From Dermatophilus congolensis (GTDB taxonomy: Bacteria > Actinomycetota > Actinomycetes > Actinomycetales > Dermatophilaceae): a stretch of DNA of 64,000 nucleotides. Each line of letters starts with the position of its first letter. Position 1 is the first letter of the stretch. Made by a program: the position numbers and the translations under genes. Shown in pieces: positions 35,055-43,949 of this stretch. The notes beneath the pieces are model-generated. The model saw nothing but the letters and a program-made list of their open reading frames with translations, searched no databases and was not told the DNA's origin. The stretch is taken from positions 122,898-186,897 of the forward strand of contig JAUNUP010000004.1 of NCBI GenBank assembly GCA_030538115.1, written 5' to 3'.

Positions 35055-36092
35055 ATGAACATCGAGCGTCTCGAATTCGGCATCGACACCTTCGGCGACG
35101 TCACCGCGGGTGACGACGGTCAGCGCCTCACCCACGCCCAGGTCGTGCGCGACGTGGTGGACGAAGCCGTGCTCGCCGACGAGGTCGGCCTGCACAGCAT
35201 CGGCATCGGCGAGCACCACCGCGACGACTTCGCGATCTCCGCCCCGGAGATGGTGCTGGCCGCGATCGCCTCGCGCACCGAGAACCTGCGGTTGGGCACC
35301 GCGGTGACGGTGCTCAGCTCCGACGACCCCGTGCGCGTGTACGAGCGGTTCTCCACGCTCGACGCGCTCTCGAACGGCCGTGCCGAGATCATCGTGGGCC
35401 GCGGCTCGTTCACCGAGTCGTTTCCGCTGTTCGGCTACGACCTCGCCGACTACGAGGCGCTCTTCGAGGAGAAGCTGGCGCTGTTCGCCAAGCTCCGCAA
35501 CGGCGGGCCGGTGTCGTGGCAGGGCGAGCTGACGCAGTCGCTCGACAACGTGACGCTCTACCCGCCGATCGAGAACGGCACTCTTGCCACGTGGGTGGCC
35601 GTCGGCGGCAGCCCCAACTCGGTGGTGCGGGCGGCGCGCTACGGTCTGCCGTTGTTCCTCGCGATCATCGGCGGCCCGGTGGCCCGGTTCGCGCCGTACG
35701 CCGACCTGCACCGCCGTGCCCTCGCCGAGTTCGGGCAGCAGCCCGCTCCGGTGGCCTACCACTCGTACGGCCACGTCGCCGACACCGACGAGCAGGCCCA
35801 GGCCGATTTCTTCGAGCCGTACATGGCCCAGATGCGCCGCATCGGAGGCGAGCGCGGCTGGGGCGAAGTGGGCCGCGACCACTTCGAGCGCGAGTTGGCG
35901 ACGGGTTCGATGGCGGTCGGTTCGCCCGAGACGGTGGCCCGCAAGATCGCCGACGGACTGACGGCGCTCGACGCGCAGCGCTTCCACCTCAAGGTGAGCA
36001 CGGGCGAGCTGTCGCACGGCAAGCTCATGCGCAGCATCGAGCTCTACGGCACGAAGGTGGTCCCCCTGGTCAAGGACATGCTCGCCGATTGA
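35055..36092 (+). CDS. LLM-class flavin-dependent oxidoreductase
   Basis: A 345-residue luciferase-like monooxygenase with a TIM-barrel fold. IGIGEHHRDDFAISAPE and RTENLRLGTAVTVL are the usual early motifs, and DALSNGRAEIIVGRGSF follows near residue 110. It uses FMN or F420; sequence does not decide. ATG 35055 (MNIERLEFG) is chosen over GTG 35046. The family often oxidises small aldehydes, alkanesulfonates or quinone-like compounds. Confidence 0.86.
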   Translation: MNIERLEFGIDTFGDVTAGDDGQRLTHAQVVRDVVDEAVLADEVGLHSIGIGEHHRDDFAISAPEMVLAAIASRTENLRLGTAVTVLSSDDPVRVYERFSTLDALSNGRAEIIVGRGSFTESFPLFGYDLADYEALFEEKLALFAKLRNGGPVSWQGELTQSLDNVTLYPPIENGTLATWVAVGGSPNSVVRAARYGLPLFLAIIGGPVARFAPYADLHRRALAEFGQQPAPVAYHSYGHVADTDEQAQADFFEPYMAQMRRIGGERGWGEVGRDHFERELATGSMAVGSPETVARKIADGLTALDAQRFHLKVSTGELSHGKLMRSIELYGTKVVPLVKDMLAD

Positions 36093-36099
36093 GGATCAC

Positions 36100-36873
36100 T
36101 CAGGCGAAGAGGGCGCCGAGGCTCTGGAAGATGATCCAGAGGGTGAAGATCGTCGCCGCCACCATGGCCGCGATGATGCCCGCGACCAGCAGGCCCGCGC
36201 GCAGGACGTAGCCCTTCGCGGAGGCGTCTACCTGCTTGCCCGACTCCACGGTTTCGCGCAGCAGGCGGTAGTTCTTGCGGTTGGCGCGGTGCACGGCATC
36301 CGCCACGTCGCCGACCCCCGGCACGAGGCCGAGCACCGTGTCGACCAGGATGTTCCAGGCCATCTGCAGCAGCACGTGCATGGGCACGCGGTAGCGCACC
36401 GAGCTGACGAGGATGACGCTGCTCAGGGCCGTGCCGATCGAGTCGCCGATGCCGGGCACGAGTCCGATCGCCGCGTCGAGGCCGATGCGCACGTTGAGTC
36501 CGGGGATGCGCACGAGGTCGTCGAGCAGCCAGGCCAGAGCGCTGAGCGACTGCGAATCGACAACGCCCGCAGGCTGAACGGTTCCGGAGACGGGCCGCTC
36601 GTGCCGACCGACGTACGGCTCGTCGGCGATGGCGTGCTGCCCGTATCCGTGCTGCCCGTATCCGCCCCTAGCGGAGGCATCGGGTGCGGTTGCGTCCGGG
36701 CCGTGCCCCGTCCAGGCCGTTGAACCCGAGTGCGTGGGTTCGCCGGGCAGGGAGTCCTGCGGCTGGGTGCCGTCGTCGGTTCGCGCCCGGTTGCTCGGTA
36801 CGCGGTATTCGGGAGAGTCGTAGCGCGAAGGGCCTTGGTCGCCTGCGCCACGGATGTATGTGCTCACGCGCAT
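36100..36873 (-). CDS. DUF4112 membrane protein
   Basis: About 257 residues. The first 115 are Gly/Pro/Ser/His-rich and probably disordered. The DUF4112 domain follows: LVRIPGLNVRIGLDAAIGLV, PGIGDSIGTALSS, then LGLVPGVGDVADAVHRANRK. A C-terminal hydrophobic helix (VAGIIAAMVAATIFTLWIIF) anchors it in the membrane. Function is unknown. GTG 36867 has GGAG at better spacing than ATG 36873, so the start may be 6 bases later. A much longer frame upstream on this strand is a shadow of the MFS and GH3 genes. Confidence 0.8.
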   Translation of the reverse strand: MRVSTYIRGAGDQGPSRYDSPEYRVPSNRARTDDGTQPQDSLPGEPTHSGSTAWTGHGPDATAPDASARGGYGQHGYGQHAIADEPYVGRHERPVSGTVQPAGVVDSQSLSALAWLLDDLVRIPGLNVRIGLDAAIGLVPGIGDSIGTALSSVILVSSVRYRVPMHVLLQMAWNILVDTVLGLVPGVGDVADAVHRANRKNYRLLRETVESGKQVDASAKGYVLRAGLLVAGIIAAMVAATIFTLWIIFQSLGALFA

Positions 36874-36941
36874 CTCCGCTTCGTCGTTCACGGCCGTGTC
36901 GGCCACACAGCGACAACCTCCGCGAGGCCCGAACTGTTCCG

Positions 36942-38453
36942 TCAGGCCCGCGAAAGGCCGGCGCGCTTGAGGGTGCGGGCGAGGAGGGCTGCTGCCACCA
37001 GCAGCGCCGCCGCGGCAACGAAGCTGGTCACGTTGACCGCGTGTACGAACGCTCCGGTGGCGGCCTGGTGCAGGGCGGCGCCGATCTCGGCGGGGAGGCG
37101 GGAGACGACGGCCTCCGCAGCTCCGAGGGTTTGGCGTACCGCGTGCTCGTCTGCGGCCGGCACCCCGTCGGGCACGACGAGGCCGCGTGTGTACGTCACA
37201 GTGAGCAGGCTGCCGAGCACGGCCACGCCCAGCGACGTGCCGAGTTCGTAGGCCGTCTCGGAGATGCCGGAGGCGGCGCCGGCGCTCTCGGCGGGCACGC
37301 TGGAGACGATCGCGTCGTTGGTGAGGGTCTGTGCCATCGCGCTGCCGAGGCCGAGCAGCACGTAGATGAGTATCGGCACGAACACGGGTGTGGCGACGTC
37401 GATGGTGATGCCGGCCGCAGCTCCCAGCGCGACGATCGACATGCCGAACCCGACGAGCGCCCACCGGGGCACGCGGCGCGCCACGTAGACGACGGCCACC
37501 CCCATCGCCATCGAGGCGGCCGCGCCCGGCAGCAGTCGGAACCCTGCTTGCGAGGGCGAGAGGCCCTGCACGAGCTGCATGTGCTGGCTCAGGTAGAACG
37601 TGACGCCGTTGAACACGAAGATCGTCGCGAAATTCGCCAGGATCGAGGCCGTGAACACGTGCCGGCGAAAGAGCCGCACGTCGAGCAGCGGGTGCTCCGA
37701 ACGCAACTGGCGGCGCACGAAAAGCACCCCGCACGTGAGCCCGAAGACGATCGTCGCCACGGTCGCCGCGTCGATACCGGCCTGGGCTCCGTGCTTCACG
37801 CCGAACGCGATCGGTCCCATCGTGCCGATCGACAGCGCGACGGAGAGGGGGTCGAGGCTCCCCGCATCGGGTCGCTTCGACTCCGGCACGAAGAACGGGG
37901 CGAGCACCAGGAAGACCGCGATGATCGGCACCGCGAGCAGAAAGATCGAGCCCCACCACATGTGTTCGAGCAGCCAGCCGCCGACGATGGGGCCGAGCGC
38001 GCCACCTCCGGCGAAGCCTGCGCTCCACACCGCGATGGCGAGGCGGCGCTGGTCGTCGTCGAGAAAGATGTTGCGGATCAGCGACATCGTGGAAGGCAGC
38101 AGCGTCGCCCCGAACACGCCGAGCAGGGCACGAGCGGCGATGAGGTGCCCGGCATCGGGGGCGTAGGCGGCATAGATGCTCACCGCCGCGAACCCGATGG
38201 TGCCGATGAAAAGCAGCTTTCGGCGCCCGACGCGGTCGCCGAGCACGCCCATCGTCACGAGCAGCCCCGCCAGGGCCAGGGGATAGACGTCGACGATCCA
38301 CAGCAACTGCACGGAGGTCGGCCGCAGCCCCGCCGACAGTTGCGGTACCGCGAACGACAGCGCGGTGGTGTCGATGCTCACCATGAGCACCGGCAAGATC
38401 AACACCAGCAGCGCGAACCACTCTTTCGCGCCGGCGCGGGCGGGGGCGTGCAC
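36942..38453 (-). CDS. MFS drug exporter, DHA2 (EmrB/QacA) family
   Basis: A 503-residue transporter with 14 predicted membrane segments. LPVLMVSIDTTALSFAVPQL is the family's first helix, LGDRVGRRKLL is motif A, and GPIVGGWLLE is the antiporter motif C. It exports drugs or metabolites by proton exchange. It starts with GTG 38453, with AGGA upstream. It is monocistronic and divergent from the GH3 gene. Confidence 0.88.
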   Translation of the reverse strand: MHAPARAGAKEWFALLVLILPVLMVSIDTTALSFAVPQLSAGLRPTSVQLLWIVDVYPLALAGLLVTMGVLGDRVGRRKLLFIGTIGFAAVSIYAAYAPDAGHLIAARALLGVFGATLLPSTMSLIRNIFLDDDQRRLAIAVWSAGFAGGGALGPIVGGWLLEHMWWGSIFLLAVPIIAVFLVLAPFFVPESKRPDAGSLDPLSVALSIGTMGPIAFGVKHGAQAGIDAATVATIVFGLTCGVLFVRRQLRSEHPLLDVRLFRRHVFTASILANFATIFVFNGVTFYLSQHMQLVQGLSPSQAGFRLLPGAAASMAMGVAVVYVARRVPRWALVGFGMSIVALGAAAGITIDVATPVFVPILIYVLLGLGSAMAQTLTNDAIVSSVPAESAGAASGISETAYELGTSLGVAVLGSLLTVTYTRGLVVPDGVPAADEHAVRQTLGAAEAVVSRLPAEIGAALHQAATGAFVHAVNVTSFVAAAALLVAAALLARTLKRAGLSRA

Positions 38454-38856
38454 GGGAGTCCTGCTTTCGGGAGTTTCGGGAGTTTCGGGGTGACGCGCGA
38501 GGCCGTCGGGCCCGGAGCCGAGTCGACGCTAGCCCATCGACGCGCTGCTGCCCCAAACCGCCTTGCGCGCGTGCAGGATTGCCCGCTGGCCTCGCGAGGC
38601 GGTCCGCTCGGCCTCCGTCAGGGGCATCGTCGGGCGAGAGAAACCGCCGCGAGAAGGACGTAGGCGAACGTGTGTGCACGCCGTGCCATTTGTTGCAAGC
38701 GTCTGCGAAACCCCGGCGTGGGTCGCCCCGATGATGAAAGGCTGAACTCCTGGTGAACTTCAGAACAGCGCCGTGGGGGCGGCAGCGGGTGGGGTGGCAG
38801 CCACACTTGCAAGCATCCGCGTCCGGGGCGTCCGACGGATTTCGGAAGGGTCGATG

Positions 38857-40884
38857 ATGACCGACAACGCCCAGCCTCGTATCGACGCACGCGCCAAGGG
38901 CACGCTGACCGTCGACGGACTCACCTTCAAAGACCTCGACGGCGACGGGCAGCTCGCCCCCTACGAAGACTGGCGCCTGGCCCCGGCCGAGCGGGCCGCC
39001 GACCTCGTCTCGCGGATGACGCTGGAAGAGAAGGCGGGCCTGATGATCATCGGCTCGCACTACATGGGCGACTCGCCGCTGGCGAAGAACCCGACCCCCG
39101 GCAAGCTGCTCAACGAAGACGACAACTGGGCCGAGAAGCACCCCATCTCGGGTGCGCCGTTCGAGAAGCCGGTGCTCACGACCTCCGGTGCGCGGCAGGG
39201 CATCCTCGAACGTCACCAGCGGTTCTACATCGTGCGCGACAACCCCGAGGCCGACCGTCTGGCCGAGTGGCAGAACGCGCTGCAAGAGATCGCCGAGGGC
39301 TCGCGCCTCGGTATCCCCGTGATCCTCACGTCGAACCCGCGCAACCACGTCTCCGTCGCGCCGCCCACGTTCGGTGTCACGGAGGCGGCGGGCAAGTTCG
39401 CCGACTTCCCCGGCGAGCTGGGCCTCGCCGCGCTGCAGGATCCTGCTCTGGTACGCAAGTTCGGCGACGTGTGCCGGCAGCAGTGGCGCGCCTCCGGCAT
39501 CCACAAGATGTACGGCTACATGGCCGACATGCCCACCGAGCCCCGCTGGAGCCGCGTCAACGGCACCTTCGGCGAAGACGTGGAGCTCGTCAGCGACTAC
39601 GTGCGCGAGGTGACCCTCGGCATGCAGGGCGAGAAGCTCGGCCCCGATTCGCTCGCCGCCACCGTGAAGCACTTTCCCGGAGGCGGGGTGCGCCTCGACG
39701 GCCACGACCCGCACTTCCACTGGGGCCAGACCAACGAATACCCCACGGCCGGTTCGCTGGAGAAGTACCACCTGCCCCCGTTCGCGGCGGCGCTCGAGGC
39801 CGGGGCGAGCTCGATCATGCCGTACTACGCGCGGCCGATGAACAACTCCGCCGAGGTCATGCCGAAGCACCTGTGGTTCAAGGAGAACGAGCAGTTCGAC
39901 GAGGTCGCGTTCGCGTACAACAACGCGATCACCAACGTGCTGCTCCGCGAAGACATGGGCCACAAGGGCTACATCAACTCCGACTCCGGCGTCATCGACG
40001 CGATGCCGTGGGGCATCGAATACCTCACGGAGCCGCAGCGGTTCGCGCGCGCGGTGAAGACGGGCGTCGACATCTTCTCCGACATGTCCGACCCGGCGGG
40101 CATCCTGGCCGCAGTGTCCGAAGGTGCTGCGGGTGGCGACCTCGGTCTTACCGAGGCCGACCTCGAGCCCGCGTGCGCCCGTCTGCTCGCCGAGATCTTC
40201 ACGCTGGGCCTCTTCGAGAACCCCTACGTCGACCCGGCGAATGCCCTCGCGGTGGCCAACGACCCCGAGATGTGCGCGTTCGGCTCCGACACGCAGCGCC
40301 GCTCAGTAACCGTGCTGCGCAACGACGTCGGCGCGCTGCCCCTCACACGCGACGCAAAGCTCTATGTCGATGTGCAGCAGCGTAAAGACGGCGACTTCGT
40401 CACCGGGCTGCTGCGCGACGCCCTGCGTGAAGCGGGTATCACCGTGGTCGACACGGTCGAAGAGGCCGACGCGGCCGTTCTCTGGATGCGCCCGTCGATC
40501 TTCCTGTTCACCGACGACAAGGAAGGACAGCCGATCTCGGTGAACCCCGTCGACAACGGAGTCGATGTCGAGCACGTCGTCGAGGTCGAGAACGCGGTAC
40601 CGACGACCCTCATCGTCAACGTCACCAATCCGTGGATCCTGCACGAGGTCGAGCCCGACGCCGCGGCCGTTCTCGCCACCTACGAGATTTCGGCCGCCAA
40701 CCTCGTGGCCGTACTTCTCGGCGAGGCCGCCCCCGAGGGCAAGCTGCCGGTGACGCTGCCCCGCAGCGCCGAAGCCGTCGCGGCCAGCCCCCGTGACGTG
40801 CCCGGCCTCGACTGCGGCGACGACTACCCCTATGTCGACCGCGCCGGATCGGTGTACAGCTACGGATTCGGCCTCAGCCTGTAG
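38857..40884 (+). CDS. GH3 beta-glucosidase-like glycoside hydrolase
   Basis: A 675-residue GH3 enzyme without a signal peptide. The TIM-barrel part has VKHFPGGG and the nucleophile Asp376 in YINSDSGVID, where most relatives have SDW or SDY. The alpha/beta sandwich domain follows (SVTVLRNDVGALPL). The fibronectin-like third domain is missing, so it is shorter than the second GH3 in this window. ATG 38857 has GGAAGGG at 6 bases; ATG 38854 is adjacent. It may be controlled by the LacI regulator at 41960-43036. Confidence 0.85.
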   Translation: MTDNAQPRIDARAKGTLTVDGLTFKDLDGDGQLAPYEDWRLAPAERAADLVSRMTLEEKAGLMIIGSHYMGDSPLAKNPTPGKLLNEDDNWAEKHPISGAPFEKPVLTTSGARQGILERHQRFYIVRDNPEADRLAEWQNALQEIAEGSRLGIPVILTSNPRNHVSVAPPTFGVTEAAGKFADFPGELGLAALQDPALVRKFGDVCRQQWRASGIHKMYGYMADMPTEPRWSRVNGTFGEDVELVSDYVREVTLGMQGEKLGPDSLAATVKHFPGGGVRLDGHDPHFHWGQTNEYPTAGSLEKYHLPPFAAALEAGASSIMPYYARPMNNSAEVMPKHLWFKENEQFDEVAFAYNNAITNVLLREDMGHKGYINSDSGVIDAMPWGIEYLTEPQRFARAVKTGVDIFSDMSDPAGILAAVSEGAAGGDLGLTEADLEPACARLLAEIFTLGLFENPYVDPANALAVANDPEMCAFGSDTQRRSVTVLRNDVGALPLTRDAKLYVDVQQRKDGDFVTGLLRDALREAGITVVDTVEEADAAVLWMRPSIFLFTDDKEGQPISVNPVDNGVDVEHVVEVENAVPTTLIVNVTNPWILHEVEPDAAAVLATYEISAANLVAVLLGEAAPEGKLPVTLPRSAEAVAASPRDVPGLDCGDDYPYVDRAGSVYSYGFGLSL

Positions 40885-40920
40885 AGGGCTCGGCCTGTGG
40901 TCGTCTCCGACCAACGCAAC

Positions 40921-40951
40921 GGCGCCCCGTGGCTACCAGCCGCGGGGCGCC
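40921..40951. terminator. 13-bp hairpin between convergent genes
   Basis: Arms 40921-40933 and 40939-40951 pair with one mismatch and a TACCA loop. It lies between the GH3 gene and the converging NADP-dependent oxidoreductase and can serve both. Confidence 0.8.
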
Positions 40952-40973
40952 CTTGCGACGTACCGGAGATGGA

Positions 40974-41912
40974 CTACGCGACCCGCAGCACGACCTTGCC
41001 CTTGGCGTGGCCCTCTTCGAGCAGCCTGTGCGCGTCGGCGGCCTCTTCGAGCGTGAACACGCTCCCGACCTCCACCGTGAGGGTGCCGTCGGCGAGCATG
41101 CCGGCCAGGGCGATCAGCCGGTCGGGGTCTGGCACGAACGACACCACCGACACGTCGATGCCGCGCTCGCGGGCGGGTTCGAGGTCGGCGAGCGTGGGCA
41201 GAATGACGAGGCGGCCGCCTTCGGCGAGGTGGTCCATCGACGGCTCGTACGTACCGAACCACACTCCGTCGATGATGACGCTCGGACGGGGCGTGACCTG
41301 CGTGAAGTCTTCGGCGTCGTAGTCGACGTGCGTGACCCCGAGGGCCTGGAGGCGCTCGCGGTTGCGGGCGGAGGCCGTGGCGTACACCTTCGCCCCGGCG
41401 GCGACACAGAGCTGCACGATCATCTGCCCGACGCCGCCTCCGCCTCCGTGTACGAGAACGACGTCGTCGGAGGTGACCTTGGCCAGGTCGTGAACGGCGG
41501 CCCAGGCGGTGAGCCCGGCAAGGGCGGTGCCGGCGAGCGTGTCGGTGTCTATGCCCTCGGGGGCGAGAACGACGCCCTCGGCCGGGAAGATCGCGTACTC
41601 GGCGTACGAGCCTGTCAGGCAGCCGCCGTCGTTGATCGCGAAGACGGTGTCGCCGGGGGTCACGTGCCCGACGCCGGCGCCGACGGCTTCGACGACGCCG
41701 CTGCCTTCGCGGCCGAGCACCACCGGAAACGCCTCGGGGCCGACGCCTGCCACTGCCTTGGAGGAGCCGTCGCGCATCTTGTAGTCGATGGGATTGACTC
41801 CGGCGGCGGCAATCTTGACCAGCACCTCGCCGTCACCGGGCTCGGGCGTGGGCAGTTCGGCCACGTGGAGTTCTTCGGGTCCACCGAAGCGATCGATGAC
41901 AACTGCGCGCAT
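40974..41912 (-). CDS. NADP-dependent oxidoreductase (quinone oxidoreductase-like MDR)
   Basis: A 312-residue medium-chain dehydrogenase/reductase without catalytic zinc ligands. AAAGVNPIDYKMRDG is the substrate-side motif, and VLVHGGGGGVGQMIVQL is the NADPH-binding loop. It probably reduces quinones or enones. ATG 41912 is the family start. It is 47 bases downstream of the LacI gene on the same strand, so it may be its operon partner. Confidence 0.88.
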   Translation of the reverse strand: MRAVVIDRFGGPEELHVAELPTPEPGDGEVLVKIAAAGVNPIDYKMRDGSSKAVAGVGPEAFPVVLGREGSGVVEAVGAGVGHVTPGDTVFAINDGGCLTGSYAEYAIFPAEGVVLAPEGIDTDTLAGTALAGLTAWAAVHDLAKVTSDDVVLVHGGGGGVGQMIVQLCVAAGAKVYATASARNRERLQALGVTHVDYDAEDFTQVTPRPSVIIDGVWFGTYEPSMDHLAEGGRLVILPTLADLEPARERGIDVSVVSFVPDPDRLIALAGMLADGTLTVEVGSVFTLEEAADAHRLLEEGHAKGKVVLRVA

Positions 41913-41959
41913 GAGGACGAGTCTGCCACCTCGTGGCCGTTACCGAATTCGGCTGTGGC

Positions 41960-43036
41960 TCAGATGGGTGGGATCTCGCCCGACCCACGCTCCCGCAGGG
42001 TCGAGGCCACCACGAGTGCCTCGGCCGGGCCGGTGACTGTGCCGTCGATGCGGCCGAACAGGCGGCGGGCCGCCAACTCGCCGATCGCGACGGGGTCCTG
42101 CGCGATCGCGCTGAGCGGCGGGTCGAGCAGGTCTGCCAACGGCAGATCGTCGAAGCTCACGAGCGCGACGCGATGGTCGAGGCCGAGCGTGCGCATGGCG
42201 TGCAGCGCGCCCTCCGTGGCCTCGTTCTGGGCCGAGAGCAGCGCGGTCGGTGCCGGTGTCGCGGTCAGGAGGCGGGTCGCGGCCTGAGCCGAGCGGCCGC
42301 CCGGTGTCGGATCGGCGCGGACGAGGGCGACGAGATGATCGTCCACCGGCAGCCCCGCCTCCGACATGGTGCGGCGGAACGACTCGTGCCGCTCGTGGCT
42401 CGTGCCGATCGAGGCGTCGTCGCCGAGATAGGCGATGCGGTGGTGGCCGTGTGCGACAAGGTGTTTGACGGCCGTAGCGATGCCTTCGGCGTTGTCGGAG
42501 GTGACGGTATCGGCCTCGAACCCGCGTGGATGCCTGTCGATGAACACCACGGGCGTGTGCCTCCCGAGCTCGCGGGCCAGGTAGCCCTGTTCGGCGGGAG
42601 AGGGCGCGACGATCAGCCCGTCGACCCGGCGCTGCAGCAGCGCCGCGACCAGGCGCTTCTCGCGCTCCGGGTCGTCATCGGTGCTCACCGACAGCACCAC
42701 GACCGCCCGCTCGCCTGCGACGTTCTCGATGCCGCGATGCACAGCTCCGGCGAACGGGTTGTCGACGGAGGGGACGAGCAGGCCGATCGATTTCGTGCGC
42801 CGGTCGCCTCGGCGCAGGCTCGCGGCGGCGAGATCGGCGCGATAACCGAGCTGCTCGGTCGCGCGGCGCACCTTCTCCGTGGTGGCGGGCGACACCCCGG
42901 GCTCGCCGTTGACGACCCGCGACACGGTCTTGATGCCGACGCCGGCCAGCGCCGCCACGTCACGCAGGGTCACGGTCTCGCGCCGCGACCCCCGGCCACG
43001 CCCTGAGCCGGGTGACCCTTCCGCCGTGTCGTTCAT
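41960..43036 (-). CDS. LacI-family transcriptional regulator
   Basis: A 358-residue repressor. VTLRDVAALAGVGIKTVSRV is the N-terminal helix-turn-helix with its hinge helix further on; residues about 75-350 form the sugar-binding-protein-like sensor (IGLLVPSVDNPFAGAVHRG, VSFDDLPLADLLDPPLSAI). It likely controls sugar-related genes such as the nearby GH3 gene. ATG 43036 is chosen; no clear ribosome site precedes it. Confidence 0.87.
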   Translation of the reverse strand: MNDTAEGSPGSGRGRGSRRETVTLRDVAALAGVGIKTVSRVVNGEPGVSPATTEKVRRATEQLGYRADLAAASLRRGDRRTKSIGLLVPSVDNPFAGAVHRGIENVAGERAVVVLSVSTDDDPEREKRLVAALLQRRVDGLIVAPSPAEQGYLARELGRHTPVVFIDRHPRGFEADTVTSDNAEGIATAVKHLVAHGHHRIAYLGDDASIGTSHERHESFRRTMSEAGLPVDDHLVALVRADPTPGGRSAQAATRLLTATPAPTALLSAQNEATEGALHAMRTLGLDHRVALVSFDDLPLADLLDPPLSAIAQDPVAIGELAARRLFGRIDGTVTGPAEALVVASTLRERGSGEIPPI

Positions 43037-43232
43037 ACGCCGCCGCCGCTCATGTGGGTCAGCATATGGGGGTGCCCGACCTGACCCGTGACGTGGCCTG
43101 GGTGTATGTTCGTCCGGGTCGCCCGCGGGAGGCGTGCTTGGCACGGTTTCTTCACACCGGTGGGCCTAGTCAGTAAGTGGGCCAGGTCAGCACAAGGCCA
43201 GCGCAATGTCGGTACAACGTGAGAGAGGCGGC

Positions 43233-43928
43233 ATGAGCACACACGCAGTCTCGTGGCCTGCGGCCGAGCCGTTGTGGGGGCGTCTGGCGATGCTCGAGCC
43301 GATCCCTGACTCACCCCCTCCGAACGGCACGCTGCCTCTGTCGCAGCTCGTCCGCCCCCTGCACCGCCCTGAGGTCTTCGCGGGAGGGTGGGGCGGCGGG
43401 CCCGCCGGGTACGACCCTGACCCCCGCCGCTTCGTCGACTTTCTCGGCTCCTACCTGCCGCCCACCGGTCGGCCCGGGGTGGGCTTTCTCGTCCGCCTCG
43501 CGGCCCCTGCTCAGCAGCCGGGTGCCGCCAACGGAGTCGTGGTGGGCACGTCCTCTTACCTGAACCTCGATGCGGCGGGCGAGTCGGTCGAGATCGGCTG
43601 CACCGCCTACGATCCGAGCCTCTGGGGCACCGCGCTGAACGCCCAGGTCAAGCTGCTCATGTTGAGCCACGCCTTCGACGCCGGATTCGGCCGCGTCGTC
43701 TTCAACGTCGACAACCTCAACACGCGCTCCCTCGGGGCGATGACTCGACTCGGTGCCACGCGCGAGGGCGTGCTGCGCCGGCACAGGCCCCGCGCCGACG
43801 GCACCTGGCGCGACACGGTGGTGCACTCGGTGCTCGCCGACGAATGGCTACAGGTGCAACGAGCCCTCAAAGAGAGGGTGGCAACAGGGCCACGCATCCT
43901 GTTGCCACCCGATCGCGATCCGAACTAG
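43233..43928 (+). CDS. GNAT-family acetyltransferase (RimJ/RimL type)
   Basis: A 231-residue GNAT enzyme acetylating a protein N-terminus or small amine with acetyl-CoA. ESVEIGCTAYDPSLWGTALN and VVFNVDNLNTRSLGAMTRLG are the RimJ/RimL-type core and acetyl-CoA site. ATG 43233 follows GAGAGAGG at 4 bases; ATG 43206 is an upstream alternative. Its last codons encode a terminator hairpin. Confidence 0.82.
   Translation: MSTHAVSWPAAEPLWGRLAMLEPIPDSPPPNGTLPLSQLVRPLHRPEVFAGGWGGGPAGYDPDPRRFVDFLGSYLPPTGRPGVGFLVRLAAPAQQPGAANGVVVGTSSYLNLDAAGESVEIGCTAYDPSLWGTALNAQVKLLMLSHAFDAGFGRVVFNVDNLNTRSLGAMTRLGATREGVLRRHRPRADGTWRDTVVHSVLADEWLQVQRALKERVATGPRILLPPDRDPN
43876..43910. terminator. 13-bp perfect hairpin inside the end of the acetyltransferase gene
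   Basis: Arms 43876-43888 and 43898-43910 are exact reverse complements with a 9-base loop. The stem lies within the last 18 codons of the acetyltransferase and just before the end of the converging acyl-CoA ligase gene. Confidence 0.7.
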
Positions 43929-43949
43929 CTGCTCAGCCGACGTGTGAGG

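Noticed and set aside
38693..38709. TTGCAAGC followed by TCTGCGAA before the GH3 gene, like a LacI operator
   Set aside because: The two halves match poorly as reverse complements, so I do not list it as an operator for the nearby LacI regulator.
36100..39963. A 1287-codon minus-strand open frame
   Set aside because: Only the last 257 codons (DUF4112) look like a real protein. The rest is Arg/Ala/Pro-rich shadow of the MFS and GH3 genes, a common effect in high-GC DNA.
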